Made by a program: the position numbers and the translations under genes. From assembly GCA_963817405.1 (NCBI GenBank), contig CAWFNW010000002.1, forward strand, positions 124,001 to 188,000: a stretch of 64,000 bases of DNA. Direction: 5' to 3'. Each line of letters begins with the position of its first letter. Positions within the stretch are counted from its first letter, which is position 1. The notes beneath the pieces are model-generated. The model saw only the letters and a list, made by a program, of their open reading frames with translations, ran no database searches and was not told the DNA's origin. Below, one piece after another: positions 1-9,198 of the stretch. The stretch is from CAWFNW01 sp963817405 (GTDB lineage Bacteria > Actinomycetota > Coriobacteriia > Anaerosomatales > Anaerosomataceae).

Positions 1-165
1 AACGGCGTCATGCCACCGACGGGCAGACGCTTCAGCGCGCGACAGACCCACTGGTTCCGCGTCAAGGACGGCAGACTCGTCGAGCACTGGGCGACCAGGG
101 AGGACCTTCCCGCGATGATCCAGCTTGGCGTCATCCGGCCGCCAGCCAGCCCGAGCTCATCGTAG
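1..165 (+). CDS. SnoaL-like/ester cyclase family protein, 3' end only
   Basis: The window opens inside an open frame that ends at a TAG at 163-165, giving the last 54 residues of a protein. The segment TGRRFSARQTHWFRVKDGRL followed by VEHWATREDLPAMIQLGVI is the typical C-terminal strand and helix of SnoaL-like polyketide cyclase/ester cyclase proteins, which are small NTF2-fold proteins. The 5' part lies outside the window, so the substrate and full length are unknown. It is transcribed toward cooC and is probably unrelated to the CO dehydrogenase operon. The family assignment is by motif recognition only. Confidence 0.6.
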   Translation, partial: NGVMPPTGRRFSARQTHWFRVKDGRLVEHWATREDLPAMIQLGVIRPPASPSSS

Positions 166-194
166 GCGTGTCAGGTCGATCGGCTTGTTCGCCG

Positions 195-986
195 CTATTC
201 GCTCGGCACACCCTCCACGGCGCGGACAACGGCGTCCCAGATGGCCGCGATGTCCTCCGCGAGATGTGGCGAGACGTCGTACGGGGCGTGCCCCTGGCGC
301 AGGGCGATGCGGACCTCCTCGGAGTACTCGACGTACCCGACCACGGGGCTCCCCTCCAACTCGCGAGCGATGAACTCGTGGTCGGCAGCGTCGCGCACCA
401 TGTTGCCGACGTAGAACACGTTGCGCAGCCCGATCTTGTCGGCCAGCGCATGGATCCGCTTCGCGGTCACGATGCTCTGCGGGCTTGGCTCCACCACGAT
501 GAGCATCGCGTCGAAGGCCTGGGCCGTGCCCCGCGTGAGGTGCTCGAAACCGGCCTCCATGTCGAGGATCACGGTCTCATCCCGCTGGAGCACGAGGTGC
601 ATGAGCAGGTTCTTCAAGAGCGCATTCTCGGGGCAGTAGCAGCCGGCCGACGGCTCCTTGATGGCCCCGACCTGCAGGAACATCACACCCTCGTGTTCCA
701 GCTTGAAGCGGTCGGGCAGGTCGTCGACACGCGGGTTCACCGTGAAGTACGCGCCCACGGCGCCCGGCTCCACGCCGGTGCGCTCCGCGATCAGTTCCCG
801 CATCTCACTGATCGGGACGATGCGCCCGGCCTCCTCGCGGGAGAGCCCCAGCGAGAGCGCGAGGTTCGCATTGGGATCGGCGTCGATGGCGAACACGCGC
901 TCGCCGCGCTCGCCGAGGTAGCGCGCGAGCGAGGCACTGATCGTGGTCTTGCCCACGCCTCCCTTGCCGGCCAGCGCGATCTTCAT
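195..986 (-). CDS. cooC: CooC, CO dehydrogenase nickel-insertion ATPase
   Basis: A 263-residue MinD/ParA-type P-loop ATPase. It begins with the deviant Walker A motif KGGVGKTT at residues 8-15 and has the family's paired cysteines in GCYCPENALL near residue 115. In CooC proteins this CxC binds metal at the dimer interface, and ATP hydrolysis supports nickel loading of the C-cluster of CooS. The DMEAGFEHLTRG segment near residue 145 is also typical. Its ATG overlaps the stop of the upstream oxidoreductase gene (ATGA), so it is the last gene of a translationally coupled cooF-cooS-oxidoreductase-cooC operon. Length is normal for the family and nothing is missing. Confidence 0.93.
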   Translation of the reverse strand: MKIALAGKGGVGKTTISASLARYLGERGERVFAIDADPNANLALSLGLSREEAGRIVPISEMRELIAERTGVEPGAVGAYFTVNPRVDDLPDRFKLEHEGVMFLQVGAIKEPSAGCYCPENALLKNLLMHLVLQRDETVILDMEAGFEHLTRGTAQAFDAMLIVVEPSPQSIVTAKRIHALADKIGLRNVFYVGNMVRDAADHEFIARELEGSPVVGYVEYSEEVRIALRQGHAPYDVSPHLAEDIAAIWDAVVRAVEGVPSE

Positions 987-2239
987 CGGCGTGGAGCGGA
1001 GGCGGCCGCGGGCCGGCTTGAGGCCTGGCCCGAGGTCTCCGCGTAGTTGAAGTCGGGCGAGAGGAGACCGGGCACGTCCTCGGCATGCATGCCACGCGCG
1101 ATGAGCGAAGCGTAGAGGCCGCCGCGCGTCACGTCCCCGACGAGCTCGACCCCCTTGATGAGGCCGTCCGCGTCGGCGAAGACCTTCACCAGGTCGCCGG
1201 ACGCGCCGGCCCGGCGCAGGACGACTTCACCTTCGAGAGCCCCGACCGCGAGGAACGAGCGGCCGAAGACAGTGAGCACGTTCATGTCGGGCAGGTGCGC
1301 GGTCATCTTCCGGTCGCCGCCGGCCATGTTGGAGCCGGCGACACCCCCCGACGCGACGGCATTGGGGTGAATGAGGTTCACCTTGCACACCCCGCCGATG
1401 TCGGCCTGGGCCACATCACCCGCCGCATAGATGTCCGACACGCTCGTGCGCATGGCGTCGTCGGTCAGTATGCCGAGGTCACAGGCGATCGCGGTCCCGG
1501 CGACCATGCCGATGTTCGGACGCATGCCCACACCGACGACCAGCATCCGGCAGGGTACCCGCTGCCCGCTGCTGAGCACGGCGGCGGTCAGCGCCCCGTG
1601 CTCGTCGCGCTCGACGTCGACCAGATCGCAGCACTTGAGGAATCGGACATCGTGCAGGGCCATGTGCTTCTCCACCGTGTCCGCGACTTCGGCGTCGAAG
1701 ACCCTGCGGAGGATGTGGTCCGTCCTCGCGACGAGGCTCACGGTGGCGCCCGCCTCGGCGAGCGCCTCGGCGATCTCCATCGCCACGAACCCGGAGCCGA
1801 GCACGACGACGTCGCTGACGTCCTTCGCCCGGTCGCGGATGGCCGTCGCGTCAGCAAGGGTCCTGAAGTAGAACACGCCCTCGCCGGAAAGGTCGGGCTC
1901 GTCGGGCACCACGGGCTCCGCTCCGCACGCGAGCAGGAGCCGGTCGTAGGCGATCCGGGTGCCGTCCTCCAGCACGATGCGGTGCTCCTCGGGCTCCACG
2001 GAGGCGACCGCACGGCCAGCGAGCAGTTCGACCCGGTTGACCTCATAGAAGTCATCGCACTTCAAGGCGAGCTTCCCGGCGTCAGCCGTGCCCGCAACGA
2101 GCTTCGCCAAGAAGCAGGGTGTGTATGCGCACCCGTCCTCGGCGGACACGATGGTGATGTCGGAGACCGGGTCCGTCTCGCGGATCGCCTCGACGGCGGA
2201 TGCCGCCGCGGGCCCGTTGCCGACTATGACGATGCGCAT
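983..2239 (-). CDS. FAD/NAD(P)-dependent oxidoreductase of the CODH operon (FNOR type)
   Basis: A 418-residue pyridine nucleotide-disulfide oxidoreductase-fold protein. The FAD-binding motif is GNGPAAASA at residues 7-15, a second dinucleotide site is VLGSGFVAMEIAEAL near 150, and the FAD-contacting YAAGDVAQ lies near 275. A cysteine in AYTPCFLAKL sits where NADH oxidases of this family carry the redox cysteine. The start at 2239 is an ATG only 2 bases after the cooS stop; a longer open frame upstream is just the shadow of cooS. CODH clusters with cooF and such an oxidoreductase are known in several anaerobes and are thought to move electrons from CO through CooF to NAD(P)+. The exact acceptor here is inference. 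Confidence 0.85.
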   Translation of the reverse strand: MRIVIVGNGPAAASAVEAIRETDPVSDITIVSAEDGCAYTPCFLAKLVAGTADAGKLALKCDDFYEVNRVELLAGRAVASVEPEEHRIVLEDGTRIAYDRLLLACGAEPVVPDEPDLSGEGVFYFRTLADATAIRDRAKDVSDVVVLGSGFVAMEIAEALAEAGATVSLVARTDHILRRVFDAEVADTVEKHMALHDVRFLKCCDLVDVERDEHGALTAAVLSSGQRVPCRMLVVGVGMRPNIGMVAGTAIACDLGILTDDAMRTSVSDIYAAGDVAQADIGGVCKVNLIHPNAVASGGVAGSNMAGGDRKMTAHLPDMNVLTVFGRSFLAVGALEGEVVLRRAGASGDLVKVFADADGLIKGVELVGDVTRGGLYASLIARGMHAEDVPGLLSPDFNYAETSGQASSRPAAASAPRR

Positions 2240-2241
2240 GG

Positions 2242-4151
2242 TCAGATGCCCAGGGCGGCACGCTTGCCGGCGATGTCCGCCAGCAGGCCCGCTGCGGCCT
2301 TCTTCGGATCGTACTCGACGTACGCGCGCCCGCCGGTGATGCCGACGAGGTCCTCGGTGAGGACCTTGGTGGCCACAGGGCTCCCGAGGATGTGCGGAGC
2401 GGGAGCGATGTGGACGGTGAGGCCGAGCGCGAGCAGCCATGAGCCGATCGAGATCGCCTTCTCCTGGACGAGTTCGGGAGCCGAGCCCGCGACGGGCAGC
2501 TGGCTGAGCTTGACGCCGAGCGTGCCGGCGAGCGCGGCCAACAGGTTCACGATGCGCGAGTTGTCGACGCACGACCCCATGTGCCACACCGGGGGAAGCG
2601 GGCCGTCGAGTCCGGCGGCCCCGCCGAGTGCGGTCAGCACGGCCTTGAGGCCCTCGCCGGCGTACTTCTCGGTGGCGTCCGGGCTCATCATGCCGGCCTG
2701 CGCCAAGATGTGAGCCGTGCAGCCCGTGGTCACGATCAGGACGTTCTTGGCCAAGAGCTCCTTGGCCATGATCTCCGTCATCTCACTCGCGCGGATCTTC
2801 GGGTTCGGGCACCCGGCGAACGCCACGGCACCGTAGATGTTGCCGGCGACGATGTTGTCGATGACCGGCTTCAGCGGGTTCTCGGGATCGACCTTGGAGA
2901 GAACGCCGACGATGGCCTCGACGGAGAAGCCCGCCAGGCCGGACGCCTTGATCTGCGGGATCTCCACTTCCTTGCCCTGACGAGCGACGAACGCCGCGAT
3001 GGCCGTGCGGACGATCTCTTCCGCAGCCTCGTCGGCGTTGGCGGCCTCGAACGGGACGTGCAGCGCGCCGGGGATCTTCACGTTGGCCTCGGTGGTGATG
3101 ATCTTGGTGTCGAAGCACTCGGCGACCTTGACCGTCCCGGGCCAGATGCACTGGACGTCCACGGCCATCGCATCGACCGCGCCCGTCACGAGCAGCAGCT
3201 CCGACTGCAGGTTGTGGCCCGCCATCGGCACGCCGTGCCGCATGGTGAGCTCGTTGCCGGTACAGCACACGCCGACGACGTTGATGCCGTCGGCACCCGC
3301 GGCGCGGGCCTCTGCGTCGAGCTTGACCGACCACTCGACGATCTTCTCGGAGAGCACGGGGTTGTGGCCGTGCATGGCGAGGTTGACCTTGTTGGCGTCC
3401 AAGACGCCGACGTTGGCCTCGATGCCGCGGACCTGCGGCGTGCCGAACATGATGTCCTGCAGGTCGGTGGCCATGGACAGCCCGACGCCGTCGGCGATGC
3501 CCATGCGCAGCGTGCCGAGCAGCAGGTTCACCGGATCGGCGTCGTTGCCGCCGGAGGTGCGGTGCATCGCCTCTTCGATCTCGTTGTGGACGTTGGAGAC
3601 GGCGAGGCCGAGCTCCCGCCACATCTCGAACTCCTTCGGCGGGCGTGCGGAAGGCGACCCAGTTCGCGGGCTCGCCGTCTTGGCGGCCGTAGTCCTCGAG
3701 CGCCTTGTCCACGACCTCCTTGGCGATGTCGATGTCGGCCTTACCCTCGACGGCGATCCCGAGTCCCGCGGCGACCTCGAGAAGCTTGCCGCGGTCGGCT
3801 GATCGCGTAGGGCGCGGTGCCGTTCATGGCGTCGCGCAAGGTCAGCGCGACGTGCCGCGCGTGCCCGAGGTGCGACGATGCACCGCCGGTGGCTTCGCGC
3901 AATAGGTTGCGGGTGACGATCACGTCGGCCGTGGCGCCACAGATCCCGCGCGAACTGCCATCAGTGGCGAACGGGTCGATGCGGCACGGACCCATGTAGC
4001 AGATGCGACAGCACGTGCCGAGCTGACCGAAACCGCACTGCGGCTCTTGGGCCTCGAGCCGGTCGAGACCGGTCTCGATCCCGCAGTCACACGCACGCTC
4101 GAGCAGGGCCTCTGTGGCGACGTCCATGATCTCGCGGGTCATCTTCAGCAT
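2242..4151 (-). CDS. cooS: Anaerobic Ni-Fe CO dehydrogenase catalytic subunit CooS, frame broken twice
   Basis: The catalytic subunit oxidises CO to CO2 at a Ni-Fe-S C-cluster. The N-terminus carries the cysteine set for the B- and D-clusters (CDCGIETGLDRLE, then CGFGQLGTCCRICYMGPCRI). Downstream are C-cluster regions HGHNPVLSEK, VCCTGNE, AGCPN, TTGCTAHIL and GSCVDNS. The product is in three frames: one extra base near 3800 (after residue about 117) and one near 3650 (about residue 167). Removing both gives 635 residues, the normal CooS length, with all cysteines kept. It overlaps the cooF stop by 7 bases. The clean repair argues for sequence errors rather than decay, but the sequence as given encodes no intact enzyme. 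Confidence 0.88.
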
Positions 4152-4729
4152 CCTCTCAGGCTTCTCAGGGTGTCGAGCGGAGTGGCGGGGGCGGAGTCAC
4201 GCGCAGCGGCGGAACCACTGACCGCCTGCGCGACGCGAGCGGCGGCACTCAAACGCCTCTCACTGATCAAGTCCTCTTCCTCGCCGAACTCCAGCGCGCG
4301 CGTGGGACACGCTTCCACGCAGGCGGGACTCAGTCCGACCTCAAGCCGGTCGGGGCATCGGTCGCACTTGAGAGCGGTGAGCTTGGACGTGCTCACGGAG
4401 ATGGCGCCGAATTGGCAGACCATGGCGCACATGAAGCACCCCTGGCAGCGGTCCTCGAGGACGATGACCGATCCGGTCAGCGCATCCCGGGTCATCGCGC
4501 CGTTGGGGCACGCGGCGATGCATGGGGCATCGGTGCAGTGCAGGCAACGCACGGGGTAGGCGTACGCGAGAGCCGGCTCCACGTGCACCCGCTTCTGCGG
4601 CGCGGGGCTCTCGAATATCGCGCCGAACAGTGTCTTTGTGGAGGAGTGCTCCACTGCGCAGGCGATCTCACACGCCTTGCACGCCGTACAGCGTTCGATA
4701 TCGACGAAGATCTCCTTCATCCCGCTCAT
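4145..4729 (-). CDS. cooF: CooF-like ferredoxin subunit with four 4Fe-4S motifs
   Basis: About 194 residues with four cysteine groups: CTACKACEIAC near the N-terminus, CLHCTDAPCIAACP, CQGCFMCAMVC, and CDRC followed by CVEACP. This arrangement is that of CooF/HycB/DmsB electron-transfer subunits carrying four 4Fe-4S clusters. CooF takes electrons from the CooS B/D-clusters and delivers them to a hydrogenase or, as likely here, to an NAD(P) oxidoreductase. It is the first gene of the CODH operon. A GGGAGG lies just before the ATG at 4729, and an in-frame ATG at 4720 is equally possible. The last 40 residues are alanine-rich and lack cysteines. Confidence 0.87.
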   Translation of the reverse strand: MSGMKEIFVDIERCTACKACEIACAVEHSSTKTLFGAIFESPAPQKRVHVEPALAYAYPVRCLHCTDAPCIAACPNGAMTRDALTGSVIVLEDRCQGCFMCAMVCQFGAISVSTSKLTALKCDRCPDRLEVGLSPACVEACPTRALEFGEEEDLISERRLSAAARVAQAVSGSAAARDSAPATPLDTLRSLRGC

Positions 4730-4881
4730 TCGCCTCCCGAGCTTCCCGATGTTCCTGCCGGAGAACAAACCGAGGACCAGATGCGACCACGCAAATGCAG
4801 CGAACAGATTCGATTGTAACTCGCTAGCACAATCTGTACCGAAGAGGGTTCGAACCCTGTTCCCCGGCTTCACGGCATATC

Positions 4882-5049
4882 GGGTTCTTGGGACTCAACG
4901 GACTTGATCTCACGGCGAGGGAGGTCGACGTCGTCACGATCATCGTGACGCTTGCATCCGGCGAGCTCGACGAGGAAGCGCTCGCGGACTGGATCAGGGT
5001 GCACACCGCACGGCGAGAGCACGGGGGACCCTACTTCGGGACCCTCTGA
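4882..5049 (+). pseudogene. Doc-family toxin remnant (C-terminal 55 residues)
   Basis: The frame reads FLGLNGLDLTAREVDVVTII through to REHGGPYFGTL and a TGA at 5047-5049. It matches almost residue for residue the C-terminus of the intact Doc toxin encoded at 11286-11711. Everything upstream of the catalytic-loop helix, including HNHPYNDGNKR, is missing, so it cannot be an active toxin. No antitoxin copy is present. The stop codon lies inside copy A of the dispersed palindrome, exactly as at the intact gene. It is therefore a broken second copy of the toxin-palindrome unit. Confidence 0.75.
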
Positions 5050-5082
5050 AAAGTTAGCAAGTATGATAACTTCCCCGCGGGG
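5041..5082. repeat. Dispersed palindrome, copy A
   Basis: Outer left arm ACCCTCTGA is followed by the inner inverted pair AAGTTAGCAA / GTATGATAACTT. The right outer arm has diverged to CCCCGCGGGG. It overlaps the stop codon of the toxin remnant and is about 235 bases from the 3' end of the ABC permease gene on the other strand. Confidence 0.75.
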
Positions 5083-5317
5083 CCGCGAGCCGGGACGACG
5101 ATCGACGCCATGAGCGACCAGAAACACGCCGAACACGATGTTCACGGGACCCCCAACCAGTCAACGTCCCCTCCGCGCGAGGCGCGGCTCGATGCGCCTG
5201 TCAGGCGAGCGGCGGGCTGGCTTCCGAGGCGGCCTATTCTCTTCCGAAGTATCCCCGGATGTTGAGCGCCGTGTTGGCGGGGACGCCATCGCCGTGCAGC
5301 AGAGAACAGAACAAGAC
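5083..5317. other. Intergenic stretch with a possible truncated membrane-protein start
   Basis: No gene is supported here. On the minus strand from 5145 a frame begins MNIVFGVFLVAHGVD, which resembles the first helix of small bacterial membrane proteins. It then loses that character within about 45 bases, close to palindrome copy A. This looks like the stub of a gene interrupted by rearrangement, but the match is too short to name a family. Confidence 0.3.
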
Positions 5318-6100
5318 CTACTGAGTGTTATCGGCATACACGTACTGGGCGACGGTGGCAACGACCCCGAAGACGAACGTCAGCGACAGCACCAGGTAGC
5401 TGCCCCACGGCAGCGCGTGAACGGGCGTTCCGACCGTCCCCACCAGCAGCGGCACGATCGACCAGGGAAACCACGGCGCCCACCCCGTCTTGGTGAGCAC
5501 GTTGCCGAGCGCGAGCATGGCGAAGGCGAACCCAAGCGGGGGCAGGTAGCCGCGACCAAGGACCGTGATCCATGCGACCACGGGCGCCAACAGGTAGGCG
5601 ATTCCCGCGGCCAGGAGCAGGTCGCGCACCGCTTGGACGGCCAGACCGACCATGAACCCGGGTAGACCCAGGGCAGCGCCCAGAGCGAGTGCCTCGAGAA
5701 GGACGGCGATCACCAGCACGAGCCACCAGACGGCTGCCACCACCAACTTGGCGAACACGAAGGCGGCCCTGTTCACCGGCAGCGCAAGCAGGTTCTTGGC
5801 GGTGCCCTCCGAGTACTCCCGTCCGAACACGTACGCCACAATGAAGGACAGCACCAGCAGACCCCCGATCCCGACGATCAGGGTCAGCATCGAGAAGAAC
5901 GCTGGCCATGTGGCGCTGAGCCCGGCTAGGTTGGCCTTCGTCCCCAAGAGGCCGAGCTGTGCGGCCCTCCCCGGCTCGCGCACGATCCACATGAACAGCG
6001 CGACACTCAGCGGACCCATGGAGATGGCCGCAAGCGAGAACCAGGTCACCTTGGAACGGCGCAACTTGACGAACTCTGTGATGACGACCTGGCCAAACAC
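5318..6100 (-). CDS. ABC-2 type transporter permease
   Basis: A 260-residue polytopic protein with six likely membrane helices. A soluble N-terminus, TEFVKLRRSKVTW, is typical of ABC-2 permeases. The FGREYSEGTAKNLLALPVNR loop after the second or third helix is the family's conserved coupling segment. It starts with GTG at 6100, whose last bases overlap the TAG of the ATPase gene upstream, so the two are coupled. With the ATPase it would form a homodimeric or heteromeric exporter for a peptide, lipid or drug; the substrate cannot be read from the sequence. Length is typical. Confidence 0.85.
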   Translation of the reverse strand: MFGQVVITEFVKLRRSKVTWFSLAAISMGPLSVALFMWIVREPGRAAQLGLLGTKANLAGLSATWPAFFSMLTLIVGIGGLLVLSFIVAYVFGREYSEGTAKNLLALPVNRAAFVFAKLVVAAVWWLVLVIAVLLEALALGAALGLPGFMVGLAVQAVRDLLLAAGIAYLLAPVVAWITVLGRGYLPPLGFAFAMLALGNVLTKTGWAPWFPWSIVPLLVGTVGTPVHALPWGSYLVLSLTFVFGVVATVAQYVYADNTQ

Positions 6101-7035
6101 TAGGCCTCGCCCCCGGTCACTCTCAAGAAGTACGACTCGAGGTCTTCCTGCGCCTCGACGAGGCGCAGGAGATCGAATCCGCCAGCCACGAGCGCCCGGG
6201 AGACATCGGCGGCACGATCGAGGCCGTCGAACAGGTGCAGCGCCCCATCGTCGGTGCGTTCGATCGACACGATCCCGAGTCGTTCCGACAGCAACGCGGC
6301 AGCGCGGTCCGGGTCGTTCACGCCGACCTCCAGGTACTGTCGCGACCTCGCCCTCAGCTCGTCGTAGTCGAGTTCTTGTAGCAGATGGCCCTCATGGACG
6401 ATGCCGATCCGATCTGCCATCTGAGCAACCTCAGCGAGGATATGGCTCGACACGAACACCGTCACGCCGTTCTCGTCCGCGAGGCGGCGCAACAGCTCGC
6501 GAACCTCCACAATCCCCGCGGGGTCGAGGCCGTTAGCCGGCTCGTCAAGGATCAGGAGCTCGGGCTTGTGGAGCAGAGCTCGCGCGAGCGAGAGGCGCTG
6601 CTTGTTACCAAGTGAGAGCTGGCCCGCGTGGCGCTCGGATGACTCTTGGAGACCAAGCAGGCCAATGACCTCAGCTGTTGCCGACGCGGGCGCCTGGGTG
6701 AGCCGGCGCTGGATCTCGAGGTTCTCGCGCACCGTCAGGTTCGCATAGGCGGTCGCGGACTCGACCAGATACCCAACACGCCCGAACACGGCACTCTCAC
6801 CCGCGGTAACGCGAGTCCCGAGGACAGTAGCCTGTCCCGATGTCGGGCGGACGAGCCCCAGCAGCATGCGGATCGTGGTGGTCTTGCCAGCACCGTTGCG
6901 GCCGAGCAATGTGTAGATCTCCCCGCGGCGCACATCGAGATCGAGTCCGTCGACGGCGCGGACGGCCCCGTAGAGCTTCGTCAGGCCGCGCGTACTGACG
7001 ACGGTCAGGCATTCGACTGCTTCCGCGGACGGCAT
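6100..7035 (-). CDS. ABC transporter ATP-binding protein (ABC-2 exporter)
   Basis: About 311 residues from ATG 7035. The Walker A motif is GRNGAGKTTT, the signature is the common variant LSLGNKQR, and the Walker B/D-loop is LLILDEPANGLDP, followed by the switch histidine in VFVSSHILAEV. A C-terminal extension (DGLDRAADVSRALVAGGFDL) is of the type seen in NatA/BcrA-like exporters. The stop overlaps the GTG of the permease gene by one base. An upstream in-frame ATG at 7101 is less attractive because 7035 is preceded by GAGGGGAG. It probably energises efflux; the substrate is unknown. Confidence 0.88.
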   Translation of the reverse strand: MPSAEAVECLTVVSTRGLTKLYGAVRAVDGLDLDVRRGEIYTLLGRNGAGKTTTIRMLLGLVRPTSGQATVLGTRVTAGESAVFGRVGYLVESATAYANLTVRENLEIQRRLTQAPASATAEVIGLLGLQESSERHAGQLSLGNKQRLSLARALLHKPELLILDEPANGLDPAGIVEVRELLRRLADENGVTVFVSSHILAEVAQMADRIGIVHEGHLLQELDYDELRARSRQYLEVGVNDPDRAAALLSERLGIVSIERTDDGALHLFDGLDRAADVSRALVAGGFDLLRLVEAQEDLESYFLRVTGGEA

Positions 7036-7217
7036 GTGCACTCGCTCCCCTCGCGGCCCGCACGTCCAAGCTCTCACACCCGACGGTGACCCCAAGTCCA
7101 CGTAACAGGATATGACAAGAGACCCCAGCGCGTTGTCCTAGTCTCGTGCGACGCGACGGTACCGTCACAAGTCTGGGGGCTCGAGTCTTGCGGAGGAGCA
7201 TGAGTCGCCGCTCCCGC

Positions 7218-7913
7218 TCATGAGAGCAAGACCACGGTGAGGTTCATCGCCGCGTGCAGCACGATCGACGGATACACACTGTCTGTCGCCACCCTCGCAT
7301 ACCCGAACGTTACGCCTGCGGCCACCGCAGCTGCGGCCTGCGGGATGACGAACGCGATAGGCACCCCGGCGAGCGCGTTTCCGAGGTGCAGTGCTCCGAA
7401 CACGATGCCAGTGGACCACACGGCTATCGGTGCTGCCGCGCGCCCGACTCCGGCCTTCTTGAGAAGCAGCAGGACGGAGGAGAGGACGATCCCCCGCCAC
7501 ATGAGCTCCTCGACCAACGGCACTGTCACCGCCTCTGTGATGAGCCACTGGTTTCCGCTGTAGGGAGTGGCATGCGTGAGTAGCACAAACGCAGCGACCA
7601 CCGAGCAGATGGCGATGAGAAACGCCGTGAGCATGCGCCAATGCGAAAGGGACCTCCCCATCTGCAGACCGACGAAGCGAGGGCGCCACAGGCAAACCAC
7701 GAGCACCGGAATGATGACGTGGGCTCTGGATGCGAGTCCCCAGAGCGTCGCAAGCGTTGCCGAGTCCCCTACCGCTGGAAAGCGCCCGTTCGCGAATCGG
7801 TAGTATGCCTGATCGACGACGACGAACCCCGCGGCGGCAATGACGAGTCCGACGAGCGTTGCGGTGGCACGCCACCTCGGCTGCGAATGCCTGTCATCAG
7901 TCGTCGTATTCAT
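7218..7913 (-). CDS. CPBP family intramembrane metalloprotease
   Basis: 231 residues with about seven hydrophobic segments. The family's motifs are present: EELMWRG near residue 150 (EExxxR type), FGALHLGN near 180, and HAAMN near the C-terminus, which together form the glutamate/histidine metal site of CPBP (Abi/CAAX-type) intramembrane proteases. Members include prenyl-protein proteases and bacteriocin self-immunity proteins, and the role here is not evident. The start MNTTTDDRH is preceded by GGCGGGAGGAAG. It lies just downstream of the gene ending at 7964 on the same strand and may share its transcript. Confidence 0.82.
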   Translation of the reverse strand: MNTTTDDRHSQPRWRATATLVGLVIAAAGFVVVDQAYYRFANGRFPAVGDSATLATLWGLASRAHVIIPVLVVCLWRPRFVGLQMGRSLSHWRMLTAFLIAICSVVAAFVLLTHATPYSGNQWLITEAVTVPLVEELMWRGIVLSSVLLLLKKAGVGRAAAPIAVWSTGIVFGALHLGNALAGVPIAFVIPQAAAAVAAGVTFGYARVATDSVYPSIVLHAAMNLTVVLLS

Positions 7914-7963
7914 CTTCCTCCCGCCGAGAGGTAGTGCAGCGATGCGGCGGCCAGAAGCGCTCG

Positions 7964-8530
7964 TTAGGCGGCCTTTGGCGGCTGCAGGGGTTCAGCCAGT
8001 TCCGACGCTACGTGGGCACGACCCAAGAAGGCAAAGACCATGAGCGCAGCAGCGGTGAACCACGCACCAGTGGCAAACGGCATGGCCACGTACAGCGCAA
8101 GGGCCACTCCGGCGGTGACCAGCACGCCGGCGAGCGCGTAGAACATCCTCATGCCGTAGAGGGTCACGAAGGGCAGGTAGTGGGCTCCCAGCACGATCAT
8201 GAACGCGGGGTAGAACCATTCAAGCCGATAGAGCGTAGCCGCCCCGACTACCAGCAGGCACAGCGGCAGCACGAATGCCGTCTGCATGCCAAGGGCGTTG
8301 AACGGGTTGTCTTTGGAGACCTCGGCGCGATGGCCGATGAGCATCAGGCCGAGCTTGGTCAGGGGGAAGATGAAGAACCCGGCGACAACGAGCAGACCGA
8401 TCGCCCAACGCTCACCTCCCCAGGTGGCCAGTGCCGCAGAGGCGGCCCACAGAATCGCGGAGACGAGTTGCCCCATGAACCCGCCCATTAGACCTATCCG
8501 CATATCTCTTTGGGCATCAGCTACTTCCAC
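7964..8530 (-). CDS. DUF7010-like membrane protein
   Basis: 188 residues with about six hydrophobic helices. The pattern GFFIFPLTKLGLMLI, then NPFNALGMQTA and IVLGAHYLPFVTLYGMR, resembles the uncharacterised DUF7010 family; I make this match from memory. It starts with GTG at 8530, overlapping the upstream gene's stop by 10 bases, or with ATG at 8503. The stop TAA sits inside GCCTAACGAGCGCTTC, an integron attC-like core, so the gene may have arrived as a cassette. Function unknown. Confidence 0.65.
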   Translation of the reverse strand: MEVADAQRDMRIGLMGGFMGQLVSAILWAASAALATWGGERWAIGLLVVAGFFIFPLTKLGLMLIGHRAEVSKDNPFNALGMQTAFVLPLCLLVVGAATLYRLEWFYPAFMIVLGAHYLPFVTLYGMRMFYALAGVLVTAGVALALYVAMPFATGAWFTAAALMVFAFLGRAHVASELAEPLQPPKAA

Positions 8531-9198
8531 GCGTGTCCCCCCGTCGGATTAGCAAGGATGGCCAAACGCCGTTCCGCCCGAAAACGTAGCGCGAGTAGCA
8601 CTCCGAGTGCGACGAGCCCAGGTCCCCAAGCCAGAAAGCCGGCCATGGTCAGCAGTGTCTCGGTTGCGTAGCCGACGACGCTCAGCAGAGACAGCACGCC
8701 GTATGCGACAAGGGCCCAGCGAAGCGCGCGGCCGAGACGATCGCCGCCGAACAGTGGTGCGGCAGCAAGGGCTGCGAGCGCCATGAAGAAGCCCCAGCCG
8801 AGCATCTCCATGGCGAACATCACTGATCCCGTCGAATACGGAAGGAAGCGCGCCAAGTCCGGTGTCGCAGCGCCATCAGGCGCCTGACGGATGACGGTGA
8901 GCTGAACGAAGCGGTTCATGCTGACCACTGCAGCGAACAGCACTGTGAAGGAAAGGCTGATCGTCCCCAGCATGCTCCTCGAGCCAGGCACCTCGCGAAT
9001 GGCGGAGAAGAGCACGACCATGACCGGTACGGTCAGGAAGGTGATCACGCCCGCAACGGTCTGGACCATCGCCGAGGGTGGGAACACGAACCCCGCCGTG
9101 GTGAAGTAGACCGCCAGCGTCGCGAGGTAGACGATCGACAGAACCGCGAGGATGACTGAGGACCAGAAACCGACTGCTGCTGTTATGCGGCGCTCCAA
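8521..9198 (-). CDS. Uncharacterised six-helix membrane protein
   Basis: 225 residues if begun at the TTG at 9198, which is preceded by GGAAGGCGG; the open frame continues upstream but with no membrane character. The helices are at about residues 8-30, 45-65, 80-100, 135-155, 165-185 and 195-215. No catalytic motif is visible. It ends ten bases into the next membrane-protein gene, so the two are probably co-translated. I do not recognise the family beyond general similarity to uncharacterised bacterial integral membrane proteins. Confidence 0.6.
   Translation of the reverse strand: MERRITAAVGFWSSVILAVLSIVYLATLAVYFTTAGFVFPPSAMVQTVAGVITFLTVPVMVVLFSAIREVPGSRSMLGTISLSFTVLFAAVVSMNRFVQLTVIRQAPDGAATPDLARFLPYSTGSVMFAMEMLGWGFFMALAALAAAPLFGGDRLGRALRWALVAYGVLSLLSVVGYATETLLTMAGFLAWGPGLVALGVLLALRFRAERRLAILANPTGGHAWK

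Noticed and set aside
2240..2587. N-terminal extension of the CODH-operon oxidoreductase
   Set aside because: The extension is arginine-rich with no FAD-binding character and overlaps cooS out of frame. The ATG at 2239 directly begins the family-typical Rossmann strand.
4838..4872. AGGGTTCGAACCCT followed by an acceptor-like GTTCCCCGG, resembling a tRNA 3' end on the plus strand
   Set aside because: The palindrome contains a T-loop-like sequence, but the flanking stem does not pair well and no tRNA body fits. It may be a third fragment, but the evidence is too weak to list.
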